A stretch of DNA of 64,000 nt from Halomonas stenophila. Lineage in GTDB: Bacteria > Pseudomonadota > Gammaproteobacteria > Pseudomonadales > Halomonadaceae. Location of the stretch: contig NZ_JACHXR010000001.1 in the NCBI RefSeq assembly GCF_014192275.1, positions 372,001 through 436,000 of the forward strand. The letters run 5' to 3'. This document shows, piece by piece, positions 36,089 to 45,058 of this stretch; positions within the stretch are counted from its first letter, which is position 1, and each line of letters begins with the position of its first letter. The notes beneath the pieces were generated by a model that was not told where the DNA came from, did no database searches, and was given only the letters and a program-made list of their open reading frames with translations. The translations under genes were made by a program, and so were the position numbers.

Positions 36089-37210
36089 ATGAACAAGCTG
36101 ACACGCAGCACCTGCTTGGCTGTCGCACTGCTTCCTGTGAGCCTGGTGGGAGGGTGTGCTCTGGCACCCGGTGGCCATATCGATTATGAAGCGCAGGAGA
36201 TGAACCTGGATAATCAGGTGGATATCGTGTCGATCACGCCGCAACTGATCTCGAACTATCGTGCCGAGAATGGCACCACGAAGGCGCAGTCGATGTCGCC
36301 CGAGATGATACGCGAGATCGAGGAATATCAGTATTATGTCGGGCCGGGTGATGTACTGAATATCATCGTCTACGATCATCCGGAACTGACCATTCCGGCG
36401 GGCAGTGAACGCAGTGCAGAAGAATCGGGTACCCTGGTCCATGCCGACGGCACCATTTACTATCCCTATATCGGCAACATTCAGGTAGAGGGGAAGACCG
36501 TCAACCAGATCCGTAGCATCCTCACCCAGCGCCTGGCGACCTATATCGCCGAGCCCCAGGTCGAGGTGAATGTGGCGGCCTTCCGCTCCAAGAAGTACTA
36601 CATCAGCGGCGAGGTCGAAGCTCCCGGCACACAGCCCATCACCAATGTGGCCATGACCGTGCTGGATGCGATCAGCCAGGCGGGGGGGGCCACCGAAAAT
36701 GCCAACTGGCACAACGTCACCCTGACGCGTAACGGCCAGGAACGGACGCTGTCTCTCTACGACATACTGAAGAAGGGTGATCTGACACAGAACACCCTGA
36801 TGCAGGCCGGTGACGTCCTCCATGTCTCCTCGGCAGAGAACCAGAACATCTCCGTGCTGGGCCAGGTGCGCAACCCGGGCAATGTTCAGGTGGGTAGGGA
36901 ATACCTCAGTCTCACCGATGCCCTGTCTCGGGCCGGGGGCGTCGTCGAGAGTCGTGCCGAACCTTCCGGCATCTTCGTGATTCGGGCGAAGCCGCAGGGC
37001 AGCGACAAGATGGCGACCGTCTTCCAGCTCGATATCTCCAACGCCGTCGCCCTCAACATGGGGTCCTATTTCCCGCTCGAGCCTCAGGACGTCGTCTACG
37101 TGACGTCTGCACCGCTGGCTCGCTGGAACAACGTCATCAGTCTGCTGCTGCCGTCCATCAGCCTGCCCAGTACGGTGGCTGACACGACCAGTGATGTTGG
37201 CGACCTCTGA
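36089..37210 (+). CDS. wza: Outer-membrane polysaccharide export lipoprotein
   Basis: The 373-aa product is a Wza-type polysaccharide export protein. A lipoprotein signal peptide ends in LVGGC with acylated Cys23. The PES domain (YYVGPGDVLNIIVYDHPEL) is followed by SLBB-type domains (YISGEVEAPG and ISVLGQVRNPG). The C-terminus RWNNVISLLLPSISLPST is the amphipathic segment that forms the helical barrel across the outer membrane. GGAG-rich sequence precedes ATG 36089. It pairs with wzc downstream, with no wzb between them; a phosphatase gene is at 47709. A remnant of a second wza lies at 47493. Confidence 0.97.
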   Translation: MNKLTRSTCLAVALLPVSLVGGCALAPGGHIDYEAQEMNLDNQVDIVSITPQLISNYRAENGTTKAQSMSPEMIREIEEYQYYVGPGDVLNIIVYDHPELTIPAGSERSAEESGTLVHADGTIYYPYIGNIQVEGKTVNQIRSILTQRLATYIAEPQVEVNVAAFRSKKYYISGEVEAPGTQPITNVAMTVLDAISQAGGATENANWHNVTLTRNGQERTLSLYDILKKGDLTQNTLMQAGDVLHVSSAENQNISVLGQVRNPGNVQVGREYLSLTDALSRAGGVVESRAEPSGIFVIRAKPQGSDKMATVFQLDISNAVALNMGSYFPLEPQDVVYVTSAPLARWNNVISLLLPSISLPSTVADTTSDVGDL

Positions 37211-37232
37211 TCCACTCGAGCCACTCCGTGTG

Positions 37233-37282
37233 ATGGCAACCTCAGGCAGCGGGTCATCCAGGACCGCGCATGAGGTTGCCAT
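37233..37282. other. 12-bp inverted repeat between wza and wzc
   Basis: ATGGCAACCTCA at 37233-37244 and TGAGGTTGCCAT at 37271-37282 are perfect complements with a 26-nt spacer. They fill the place where wzb normally lies. The structure could be a regulatory hairpin or the scar of a deletion. Confidence 0.55.
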
Positions 37283-37345
37283 GATACCCGAGGCAGGGTC
37301 TTCCAGAGCGGTGTTTCGCCGCACCCTTCCAAGGATGACATCAAC

Positions 37346-39586
37346 ATGACCAGTTTGCATACGAACACCATGGTACAACCCCGCCAAGGGATGTCTCCTT
37401 CCCCCACCATGCCCCTTGGTGAAGAAAATTTCGATCTGGGACGCCTGCTTGGCATACTGATCGATAACAAGTGGAAGATTATCCTGTTGACCCTGTTGTT
37501 CGGGATCGCCGGCTTCGTCTACTCGCAGCTCGTCACCCCTATCTACCAGGGGGATGCCCTCGTCCAGGTGGAAAGGGCCGGTGGCAATAACGGTGCCGAC
37601 GAGATCGCGGCGATGCTTACCGAAGAAGAGCCGAGGACGGCGGCACAGGTGGAAATCCTGCGTTCCCGGCTCATCATCGGCCAGGCGGCGAGCCAAGAGA
37701 AGCTGGATATCAGCGTCTCACCCGTCGTTTTCCCCGTCGTCGGCAACGCCATCATCCGCCACGAGATCCTGCGTCCCGCCTTCGCCGAGGGCCGGCCCGA
37801 GGTATGGGGCGGCGAGAGCATCAGCGTGGAATCGCTGAGCGTCGATCCGGAGCTCGTGAACAAGCCGCTCATCCTGGAGGTGACCGGCGACGGCGGCTAC
37901 CGGCTCCTCGATCAGGAGGAGGAGGAGGTGCTGTTGACCGGCTGGCCCGGTGAGCGGGCCGAGGCCAGCACCCCCTGGATCGAGATCCGGGTCGGCGAGA
38001 TCCAGGCGCCGCCCGGGGCCCGATTCACCGTCGTCAAGCGCAGCCCTCAGGGGGCGATCAACAGCCTCAAGAGCCGCTTCAATGTCCTGCAGAAGGGGGA
38101 GAGCGATACCGGCGTCCTGGAACTGATCCTGATTGGCCCCGATCGCGCCGAGGTGGAGTCGTCGCTCAATGCCATCGCCGAGGTGTATCTGGCGCAGAAT
38201 ATCGCCCGCCAGGCCGCCGAGGCCGAGAAGAGCCTGGACTTCCTCGACAAACAGCTGCCGCGGGTGCGGGAGCAGCTGGTGCAGGCCGAGAATCGGCTCA
38301 ACGACTACCGCACCGAGCAGGAGAGCGTCGATCTGACTCAGGAGACCCAGAACGTCCTGACCAGCATGGTCGATATCGAGAGCCGCATGAATGAGCTCGA
38401 GATGCAGGAATCCGAGCTGTCGCGGCGTTTCACTCCCAATCACCCGGTCTATGCCGCCCTGCTCGACAAGAAGGCCCAGCTCCAGCGCGAGCGGGCCAAC
38501 CTGGAAGAGCGCACCAGCAACCTGCCCGAGACCCAGCAGCAGATCCTTCGGATGACCCGTGATGTGGAGGTCACCCAGCAGATCTACGTGCAGCTGCTCA
38601 ACCGCATGCAGGAGTTGAACATCGCCAAGGCCGCCACCGTCGGTAACGTGCGCATCATCGACTTCGCCATGGTCAAGCCCTGGCCGATCAAGCCGAGGCC
38701 GGCGCTGATCATGGTCATCGCCATGCTGGTGGGGCTGCTGCTGGCCATTAGCCTGATCCTGCTGCGCGGGCTGCTCAGCAAGGGCGTCGAGAGTGCCGAG
38801 CAACTGGAGGATCTCGGCCTGCCGGTCTATGCCACGGTGCCCCGCTCCTTCGACCAGATGAAACTCGTCAAGCGCATCAAGTACCGCAAGGACAAGGTCT
38901 CCAAGCATGCCATCGGCAGTTTCCTGGCCAAGTCCCATCCCACCGACATGGCCGTGGAAGCGATCCGCGGGCTGCGCACCAGCCTGCACTTCGCCATGAT
39001 GGATGCGCGCAACAACTGCATCATGATCACCGGCCCGAGTCCGGGGATTGGCAAGAGCTTCATCACCATCAACCTGGCCTTCGTCTGTGCCCAGGCGGGG
39101 CAGAAGGTGCTGGTGCTCGATTCGGACATGCGCAAGGGCAACTTGCACCACACCTTCAAGGACAAGTCCGAAAAGGGGCTCTCCGAGGTGATCTCCGGCA
39201 AACTGTCCGCCGAGAAGGCCATCCGCGCCTCCGATGTGCCTGGTCTTCACTACATGACACGTGGCGTTGCACCGCCCAACCCCTCCGAGCTGCTGATGCG
39301 TCGAGAGTTCGCGGAGATGGTGGGGGAGGTCAGCCAGGCCTATGACCTCGTCTTCATCGACACGCCGCCGATCCTGGCCGTCACCGATGCCTCCATCATC
39401 GGCAAGGTGGCCGGCACTTCCCTGCTGGTCGCGCGCTTCGGTGTCAACCCGCTGCGCGAGGTCAAGATTGCCGTGCGTCGCCTGGAGACGACCGGGGTCG
39501 AGGTGAAGGGCTGCATCCTCAACGCGATCGAGAAGACCGCCGCCATCAGCTATGGGTACGGTTATTACAACTATTCCTATAAATGA
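37346..39586 (+). CDS. wzc: Polysaccharide co-polymerase / BY-kinase Wzc
   Basis: The 746-aa inner-membrane tyrosine autokinase controls polymer length and export. Membrane helix 1 is at about 43-60, then a long periplasmic coiled-coil region follows with GNVRIIDFA before helix 2 at about 452-474. The cytoplasmic kinase has Walker A GPSPGIGKSF (about 563), Walker A' LVLDSDMRKG (about 589) and Walker B VFIDTPPIL. The C-terminal cluster YGYGYYNYSYK provides the autophosphorylated tyrosines. It lies 135 bp after wza. A second, clearly paralogous wzc is present at 51226. Confidence 0.97.
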   Translation: MTSLHTNTMVQPRQGMSPSPTMPLGEENFDLGRLLGILIDNKWKIILLTLLFGIAGFVYSQLVTPIYQGDALVQVERAGGNNGADEIAAMLTEEEPRTAAQVEILRSRLIIGQAASQEKLDISVSPVVFPVVGNAIIRHEILRPAFAEGRPEVWGGESISVESLSVDPELVNKPLILEVTGDGGYRLLDQEEEEVLLTGWPGERAEASTPWIEIRVGEIQAPPGARFTVVKRSPQGAINSLKSRFNVLQKGESDTGVLELILIGPDRAEVESSLNAIAEVYLAQNIARQAAEAEKSLDFLDKQLPRVREQLVQAENRLNDYRTEQESVDLTQETQNVLTSMVDIESRMNELEMQESELSRRFTPNHPVYAALLDKKAQLQRERANLEERTSNLPETQQQILRMTRDVEVTQQIYVQLLNRMQELNIAKAATVGNVRIIDFAMVKPWPIKPRPALIMVIAMLVGLLLAISLILLRGLLSKGVESAEQLEDLGLPVYATVPRSFDQMKLVKRIKYRKDKVSKHAIGSFLAKSHPTDMAVEAIRGLRTSLHFAMMDARNNCIMITGPSPGIGKSFITINLAFVCAQAGQKVLVLDSDMRKGNLHHTFKDKSEKGLSEVISGKLSAEKAIRASDVPGLHYMTRGVAPPNPSELLMRREFAEMVGEVSQAYDLVFIDTPPILAVTDASIIGKVAGTSLLVARFGVNPLREVKIAVRRLETTGVEVKGCILNAIEKTAAISYGYGYYNYSYK

Positions 39587-39589
39587 CCG

Positions 39590-39632
39590 CTGAGGCTCGG
39601 AGCGGAGCAAGGGGCTACGCTCCGAGCCTCAG
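39590..39632 (+). other. 15-bp inverted repeat between wzc and wzy
   Basis: CTGAGGCTCGGAGCG (39590-39604) and CGCTCCGAGCCTCAG (39618-39632) form a perfect 15-bp stem with a 13-nt loop, starting 3 bp after the wzc stop. With no T-tract it is more likely an mRNA-stability or rho-linked attenuation hairpin than a simple terminator. Confidence 0.6.
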
Positions 39633-39681
39633 GTAGGGGAGCATCACACCGGCGACGCCAGAGAACCCCAAGCGTAGGTGG

Positions 39682-41031
39682 ATGACCGTGAAATATTCAA
39701 CCAGAGCCATGGACGTCGACAGCTTCCGAGGGGGCCTCCGGTACATCCACGGGGTGACCTATCGAAATATCATCATGTTGACGCTGTTGCTGTATCTCTA
39801 CCTGCTGAGCCCCTATTTCGATGTAGGCGGCATGCTGATCCACGGCGGCATGATCTCGATCTTCCTGTTCTTCGTCGCTCATTATCGTCTGGTCCTCAGG
39901 TCATTTCAGCAAGCATCCCTGCTGCTGACGCTCATCGGGCTATGCCTGTTCTGCCTGTATAACCTGATCCTGATCATCGTCTATATGGAGGCCTTCAGCA
40001 CCTCCTTCCAGAACTACATGATCCAGGTGGGAATCTACATCCTGCTGGGCTTCGTCCTGGCCTTCTACATGATCGACAAGGCGCTCGACCTGGATCAGGC
40101 ACTGACCCTGTGCTTCCGGCTGATTGCCTTCGTGGTCTTCATCAACGCCATCATCATCCTGGTGGAGTATCACTTTCCGCCGTTCCGCCAGTTCGTGGAG
40201 TCCATGCTGTACCAGCAAGAGAACACCAATATCAACTATCTGACCCGCGAGTACCGGCTTCGCGGTATCGCCTCCGGGGGCGCGGCCAATCTCTCGCTCT
40301 TCCACGGCACCGTGCTGGTGCTGCTCCAGGCCCTCTATATCAAGCGCAAGATCGGCTTGCTGTATTTCCTGGTGGCCTCGGTGACCATCTTCACCTCGCT
40401 GCTGTTCATCGGCCGCACCGGTATCGTGGTCGGCTTCATCGGCATCGTTCTGTTTCATTTTCTCAACCTGATGATGTCGCGGCAGAAGGCGTCCATGCGG
40501 CGGGTCATTCTCTACATCAGCATTTCGGCTATCGTGGTCATCGCCCCCCCGGTGTTCGCCATGCTCTTCCCCGATAGCCTGCTGGGTTACTCCATCAGCT
40601 TTCTCTATGAGGGCGTCGAGGGAATTCGTCAGGAGGGAACGGTCACCACGGTGGCCAGCATGTTCGACATGACGGGCCAGTGGCTGAAGCTTCTGTTTGG
40701 CGTGGGGGCCCACTGGGGGGATTTCAATCTGCAGGGACGCGTGGATGCGGGGTATATGCGGATGTTCACGGCCCTGGGTATCCCGCTGGCCGTGCTCTTC
40801 TATCTGCTGATCGGCTATCTCGCTCGGTTCCTGCTGGTGATTACCCATTACAAGAGCCTGTGGATCGTCATCATGATCATCATGTTCATCGCCGAGATCA
40901 AGGAGCCGTTCATCTTCAAGGGATACTCGGCAAGGCTGATGTGGATGTTGATCGGCATGGGAATCTGTTACACCTTCTGTTCGCCTTTCTATGAGGAACA
41001 GGTGAAATCCACGCCGAGAAAGAGCGCCTGA
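39682..41031 (+). CDS. Wzy-like polysaccharide polymerase / O-antigen ligase family membrane protein
   Basis: The 449-aa product has about eleven hydrophobic helices and little else, as expected for Wzy polymerases, which join repeat units in the periplasm. A larger periplasmic loop between about residues 300 and 360 contains YEGVEGIRQEGTVTTVASMFDMTGQW and an HW motif (VGAHWGDFNLQGRVDAGYMR), similar to the large loop of Wzy/WaaL proteins. AGGTGG at 39676-39681 sits 6 nt before an in-frame GTG at 39688, so the true start may be two codons downstream. It follows wzc after a strong inverted repeat. Confidence 0.82.
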   Translation: MTVKYSTRAMDVDSFRGGLRYIHGVTYRNIIMLTLLLYLYLLSPYFDVGGMLIHGGMISIFLFFVAHYRLVLRSFQQASLLLTLIGLCLFCLYNLILIIVYMEAFSTSFQNYMIQVGIYILLGFVLAFYMIDKALDLDQALTLCFRLIAFVVFINAIIILVEYHFPPFRQFVESMLYQQENTNINYLTREYRLRGIASGGAANLSLFHGTVLVLLQALYIKRKIGLLYFLVASVTIFTSLLFIGRTGIVVGFIGIVLFHFLNLMMSRQKASMRRVILYISISAIVVIAPPVFAMLFPDSLLGYSISFLYEGVEGIRQEGTVTTVASMFDMTGQWLKLLFGVGAHWGDFNLQGRVDAGYMRMFTALGIPLAVLFYLLIGYLARFLLVITHYKSLWIVIMIIMFIAEIKEPFIFKGYSARLMWMLIGMGICYTFCSPFYEEQVKSTPRKSA

Positions 41032-41099
41032 GGCTTGTCTGGAAAGTCGGCGAGCACAGTCACTTTTCAGGCATCGATTAGGGGAGGAGGGAGAGCGTC

Positions 41100-42044
41100 A
41101 TGCGGCCACTCGTCAGTGTCATCATCCCCGTCCACAACAAGGGAGACTACGTATCACGGGCCCTGCAGTCCGTGCTCGACCAGAGCTATCCGCGGCTCGA
41201 GGTGCTGGTCGTCGATGATGCCTCACGGGACGATAGCCTGGCCCGCGTCGCCCGCTTCGACGATGCCCGGATCCGGGTACTGCGAAGGGAATGCCCGGGG
41301 CCCGGCGGCTACGCCGCGCGGAACCTGGGGATCCAGCAGGCCCGCGGCGACTGGGTCGCCTTTCTCGACGCCGATGACGTCTGGCTGCTCGACCATCTCG
41401 ACCAGTCGATGGGGATCGCCGTCCGCTATCCGGAAATCGCGCTCATCAGCGCGGCGCGTCTCCTGCAGCGGGGCGGTCGGCAGCAACTGGACGCCTTCGC
41501 CGAGCGCTTCATGCCCCGGGGCCCCCAGGTGCTCCATCTCACGGATTACCTGAAGCAGGCCTGCCAGGGGCGGCGTGCCATGGGTACCAACTCGGTGCTG
41601 ATCAAGCGGGCCGCGCTCGATACCCATCGGGTCTTTCCCGAAGGCCGCACGCAGCGCTCCGGCGATCTCTATGCCTGGGTGGAGCTGCTGGCGAGATTGA
41701 AGTATCTGGTCTGGTCGCCCCATGTCGCCTCCGTCCACCACGGGGACGTGATCGGCGTGTCCCGCAACAATATCCCGTCCATGGCGCTCTTCCGCGACAT
41801 GGTCGAAGATCTCCGCGCGTACACCACCCAGGAGGACGAGAAGTGGTTGAAGATCTACGCCAACCAGATGATCAAGTACGCCTGGCTCGAGCAGAAGAAA
41901 AAGCGTGAGGCGCTGCCGGTCTCGGCACTGCCCGGTGCCTTCTACTGGACGCATGGCCGGGGCTATTGCCTGAAGTGGACGATGCTCTCCCTGGTGCCCT
42001 TCGGGGTACTCGAATGGTTGAAGCAGCACTCGCCGGCCGACTGA
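41100..42044 (+). CDS. Glycosyltransferase family 2
   Basis: The 314-aa GT-A enzyme begins RPLVSVIIPVHNKGDYVSRAL. It has the nucleotide-binding VVDDASRDDSL and the DXD-type FLDADDVWL at about 92-100. It is a cytoplasmic sugar transferase building the repeat unit. A GGGGAGGAGGGAG run gives a very strong ribosome-binding region before ATG 41100. The gene lies between wzy and the double GT4 frame on the same strand. Donor specificity cannot be inferred. Confidence 0.93.
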   Translation: MRPLVSVIIPVHNKGDYVSRALQSVLDQSYPRLEVLVVDDASRDDSLARVARFDDARIRVLRRECPGPGGYAARNLGIQQARGDWVAFLDADDVWLLDHLDQSMGIAVRYPEIALISAARLLQRGGRQQLDAFAERFMPRGPQVLHLTDYLKQACQGRRAMGTNSVLIKRAALDTHRVFPEGRTQRSGDLYAWVELLARLKYLVWSPHVASVHHGDVIGVSRNNIPSMALFRDMVEDLRAYTTQEDEKWLKIYANQMIKYAWLEQKKKREALPVSALPGAFYWTHGRGYCLKWTMLSLVPFGVLEWLKQHSPAD

Positions 42045-42080
42045 GGCCTGCCGCGATCACGCCACGACAGGGAGCCCTGC

Positions 42081-44459
42081 ATGCATATCGTCCATGTCAT
42101 CACCAGCCTCTACCCCGGGGGCGCCCAGTCGGCCCTCTGCCGGCTGTGCACGGGCGACACGTGCCACCGTCACACCGTCATCGCCATGCTCGGCGGTGGT
42201 GCCCTGGAGGAGACGCTACGCGCTCACGGGGTCGAGGTGTTCTCCCTGAACTGTACCCGCCTGAGTGGGCTGCTCGCCGGGAGCGTGACCCTCTACAGGC
42301 ACCTCAGGCGGTTGCGTCCGGATCTCGTCCAGACCTGGATGTACCATCCCGACCTGGTCGGCGGGCTCTGCGCGCGCCTCGCCGGCATTCGCCACGTCTG
42401 CTGGGGGATCCGCCATACCGCCCTGGAGGCGGGGCAGAGCTCTCGCTCCTCGATCCTCGCGGCCAGGCTCGGTGCGCGCCTGTCGGGATGGGTTCCCGAG
42501 CGCATCGTCTGCTGCGCCCATGAAGCGGCCGAGCTGCATGCCTCGCTCGGCTATCGTGCCGACAAGCTGGTGGTGATCGCCAACGGCTACGACCTCGCCG
42601 ACTTCCGGCCCCGCGAGGACGCCGCCGCGCAGCGCGCCGCACTGCTGGGTGACGACGCCGACCGGCCCGTCCTGGGCATGGTGGGGCGCTTCAATGCCCA
42701 GAAGGATCACCGGAACCTCCTCGAGGCGCTGGCCGAGGTGCAGGCCCGCGGCCAGGATTTCCTGTGCCTGCTGATCGGCGCACGCCTCGATGCCGACAAC
42801 GCCGAGCTGGTCGGTTGGATCGACGCACGGGGCCTGGCGTCGCGGGTTCGCCTGCTGGGCGTGCGCTCGGATATCCCGCGGCTGATGAACGCCCTCGACC
42901 TGCACGTGCTCTCCAGCGCCTTCGGCGAGGGTTTTCCCAACGTGATCGCCGAGGCCATGGCCTGCGGAACGCCCTGCGTAGGCACGGCGGTCGGCGACAC
43001 CGCGCGGATCATCGACGAGACCGGCTGGCTGGTGCCTCCCCGGGAGCCGACGGCGCTCGCGCAGGCGATCCTGGCCGCGCTTGACGAGCGCGAGAGGCAG
43101 CCGGCGCGCTGGGCCGAGCGGCGCCAGGCCTGCACCCGACGCATCGCCGATCACTTCACCCTGGAGCGGATGGTGAGCGCCTTCGACGACGTCTGGCGCG
43201 AGTGCCTCGGTGACACCCGCGACAGGGCGGGGCGGCGATGGGGCGGGGGGGGCGGCAGGGCGCAAGGGACGGACAGCGAAAGAGGAGCGCTCATGAACCG
43301 GGAACCACAGGGGACCTTCCTGATCATCGCCGGGGCGCCGGTGTCGCTGGTCAGCTTCCGCGGCCACCTGATCGCCGAGCTGATCGCCCTGGGGCTGAGG
43401 GTCCATGCCGCCGGCCCCAACCTGCCCCCGGACAGCCCGGTCCGCGCCGAGCTGGAGCGGATGGGCGCACGGGTCCATGAGGTCTTCCTCAATCGCACGG
43501 GCATCAGTCCGCTGGACGACCTGCGCACCCTGATCGGCCTGGTCGGCCTGATGCGGCGCATCCGGCCCGACTATGTGCTGGGCTACACCATCAAGCCGGT
43601 GATCTTCGGCACCCTGAGCGCCTTCCTGGCCGGGTGTCCGCACCGCTTCGCGCTGATCACCGGGCTTGGCTACGCCTTCTCGGACCACGAGGTCGGCCGC
43701 CGGCAACGCCTGATCGGCGGGCTCGTCACCGGCCTCTATCGCCAGTCGCTGCGCTTCGCCCACAAGGTGTTCTTCCAGAACCCCGACGACCAGGCCCTGT
43801 TCCGGCGACTGGGCGTGCTGAACGGGGCCACGCCTTCGGTGGTGGTCAACGGTTCCGGGGTCGACGTCGACCATTACGCCCCGCGGGCGCCGGCCCCGCG
43901 CCCGACCTTCCTGCTGATCGCCCGCCTGCTGATCGACAAGGGGGTGCGCGACTATGCCGAGGCCGCCTATCGCCTCAAGGCGGAGTTTCCCGAGGCCCAC
44001 TTCCTGCTGGTGGGGATGCTGGACAGCAACCCGCGGTCGATTCCGCCCGCGGAGCTGGCTCGCTGGGAGGCCGACGGCGTCATCAGCTATCTCGGCTCGA
44101 TGCGTGACGTGCGCGAGGCCCTCGGGGCCGCCAGCGTCTTCGTGCTGCCCAGCTTCTATCGCGAGGGCGTGCCGCGCACCATCCTCGAGGCGCTGGCGAT
44201 GGGACGGCCGGTGATCACCACCGATACGCCCGGCTGTCGCGAAACCGTGGTGGACGGCGAGAACGGCTACCTGGTCCCCCCGCGGGACGTCGACAGCCTG
44301 GCCGCGGCCATGCGTCGCTTCCTCGAGCGTCCCGAACTGGCGATCAGCATGGGCGAGCGCGCCCGGCAAACGGCCCTGACGAAGTATGACGTCAGGCGAG
44401 TCAACGCGGTGATGCTCAAGGAGATGGGGTTCACATGCTCAAGCGATGCTTCGATGTGA
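42081..44459 (+). CDS. Tandem GT4 glycosyltransferases read as one frame (probable fusion by G-tract)
   Basis: The open frame encodes 792 aa with two complete GT-B glycosyltransferases. Residues 1-about 380 start MHIVHVITSLYPGGAQSALC and contain the family-4 EX7E region FGEGFPNVIAEAMACGTP. Residues from about 405 start MNREPQGTFLIIAG and contain FYREGVPRTILEALAMGRP. The joining segment is a low-complexity GRRWGGGGGRAQG encoded around an 8-G tract at 43245-43252. With one G fewer, the first enzyme would stop at the TGA at 43294, overlapping the internal ATG at 43293 (ATGA). Two coupled genes are therefore the likely ancestral state. The frame ends 25 bp inside the next gene. Confidence 0.85.
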   Translation: MHIVHVITSLYPGGAQSALCRLCTGDTCHRHTVIAMLGGGALEETLRAHGVEVFSLNCTRLSGLLAGSVTLYRHLRRLRPDLVQTWMYHPDLVGGLCARLAGIRHVCWGIRHTALEAGQSSRSSILAARLGARLSGWVPERIVCCAHEAAELHASLGYRADKLVVIANGYDLADFRPREDAAAQRAALLGDDADRPVLGMVGRFNAQKDHRNLLEALAEVQARGQDFLCLLIGARLDADNAELVGWIDARGLASRVRLLGVRSDIPRLMNALDLHVLSSAFGEGFPNVIAEAMACGTPCVGTAVGDTARIIDETGWLVPPREPTALAQAILAALDERERQPARWAERRQACTRRIADHFTLERMVSAFDDVWRECLGDTRDRAGRRWGGGGGRAQGTDSERGALMNREPQGTFLIIAGAPVSLVSFRGHLIAELIALGLRVHAAGPNLPPDSPVRAELERMGARVHEVFLNRTGISPLDDLRTLIGLVGLMRRIRPDYVLGYTIKPVIFGTLSAFLAGCPHRFALITGLGYAFSDHEVGRRQRLIGGLVTGLYRQSLRFAHKVFFQNPDDQALFRRLGVLNGATPSVVVNGSGVDVDHYAPRAPAPRPTFLLIARLLIDKGVRDYAEAAYRLKAEFPEAHFLLVGMLDSNPRSIPPAELARWEADGVISYLGSMRDVREALGAASVFVLPSFYREGVPRTILEALAMGRPVITTDTPGCRETVVDGENGYLVPPRDVDSLAAAMRRFLERPELAISMGERARQTALTKYDVRRVNAVMLKEMGFTCSSDASM
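43245..43296 (+). other. G8 tract and ATGA junction inside the double GT4 frame
   Basis: Eight consecutive G residues (43245-43252) are followed, 40 nt on, by ATGA at 43293-43296 with GAGGAG upstream at 43282-43287. In the frame reached by losing one G there is no stop before that TGA. The layout has the hallmarks of a slippage site deciding between a fused protein and two coupled proteins, or of a sequencing/assembly error in a homopolymer. Confidence 0.8.
43293..44459 (+). CDS. Second GT4 glycosyltransferase, internal start of the double frame
   Basis: Translation from ATG 43293 gives 388 aa covering the second GT-B unit alone (IIAGAPVSLVSFRGHLIAEL at the N-terminus, EX7E region near the C-terminus). 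GAGGAG lies 5 nt upstream. It resembles GT4 enzymes of the PglA/WcaL kind that act next to a PglC-like initiating transferase, which is the next gene. It may be made independently of the fusion. This entry overlaps the longer frame on purpose. Confidence 0.7.
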   Translation: MNREPQGTFLIIAGAPVSLVSFRGHLIAELIALGLRVHAAGPNLPPDSPVRAELERMGARVHEVFLNRTGISPLDDLRTLIGLVGLMRRIRPDYVLGYTIKPVIFGTLSAFLAGCPHRFALITGLGYAFSDHEVGRRQRLIGGLVTGLYRQSLRFAHKVFFQNPDDQALFRRLGVLNGATPSVVVNGSGVDVDHYAPRAPAPRPTFLLIARLLIDKGVRDYAEAAYRLKAEFPEAHFLLVGMLDSNPRSIPPAELARWEADGVISYLGSMRDVREALGAASVFVLPSFYREGVPRTILEALAMGRPVITTDTPGCRETVVDGENGYLVPPRDVDSLAAAMRRFLERPELAISMGERARQTALTKYDVRRVNAVMLKEMGFTCSSDASM

Positions 44460-45058
44460 CGGTCGCTGCCGGCCTGCTGGCGCTGCTGGCGCCGCTGCTG
44501 CTCGTCGTGGCGCTACTGGTGCGCTGGCGGCTCGGCTCGCCGGTGTTCTTCATTCAGACCCGCCCGGGACGCCACGCCGAGCCGTTTCGCATGGTCAAGT
44601 TTCGCACCATGCGCGATACCCGCGACGCGCAAGGCGAGCTGCTGCCCGCGAAATGCCGACTGACCGCCTTCGGCAGCCTGCTGCGCTCCACCAGCCTCGA
44701 CGAGCTGCCCGAGTTGTGGAACGTCCTGAAGGGCGACATGAGCCTGGTCGGCCCCCGGCCACTGCTGGTGGACTACCTGCCGCTCTATACCCCCGAGCAG
44801 CGGCGCCGCCACGAGGTACGCCCCGGCATCACCGGCTGGGCCCAGGTCAACGGGCGCAACGCCATCACCTGGGAAGAGAAGTTCCACTACGACATCTGGT
44901 ATGTCGACCACCAGTCCTTCCGGCTGGATATCAGGATCCTGATGTTGACGGCCAGAAAGGTGTTCATTCGTGAAGGTATCTCCCACGCCAATGATGTTGG
45001 CATGCCGAGGTTTAAGGGGGTGAAGTCGGCGTGCAAGAGGAGCAACGAACATGACTGA
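44435..45058 (+). CDS. PglC-like initiating phosphoglycosyltransferase
   Basis: The 207-aa protein is a monotopic phosphoglycosyltransferase that moves a sugar phosphate onto undecaprenyl phosphate. The N-terminal re-entrant hydrophobic helix (VTVAAGLLALLAPLLLVVALLV) is followed by KFRTMRD, the catalytic SLDELPELWNVLKGDMSLVGPRPL with the Asp-Glu dyad, and RPGITGWAQVNGRN. The short size without extra membrane domain is the PglC class, often specific for bacillosamine-type amino sugars. The start overlaps the GT4 end by 25 bp. A second, long WcaJ-type initiating enzyme is at 53455. Confidence 0.94.
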   Translation: MLKRCFDVTVAAGLLALLAPLLLVVALLVRWRLGSPVFFIQTRPGRHAEPFRMVKFRTMRDTRDAQGELLPAKCRLTAFGSLLRSTSLDELPELWNVLKGDMSLVGPRPLLVDYLPLYTPEQRRRHEVRPGITGWAQVNGRNAITWEEKFHYDIWYVDHQSFRLDIRILMLTARKVFIREGISHANDVGMPRFKGVKSACKRSNEHD

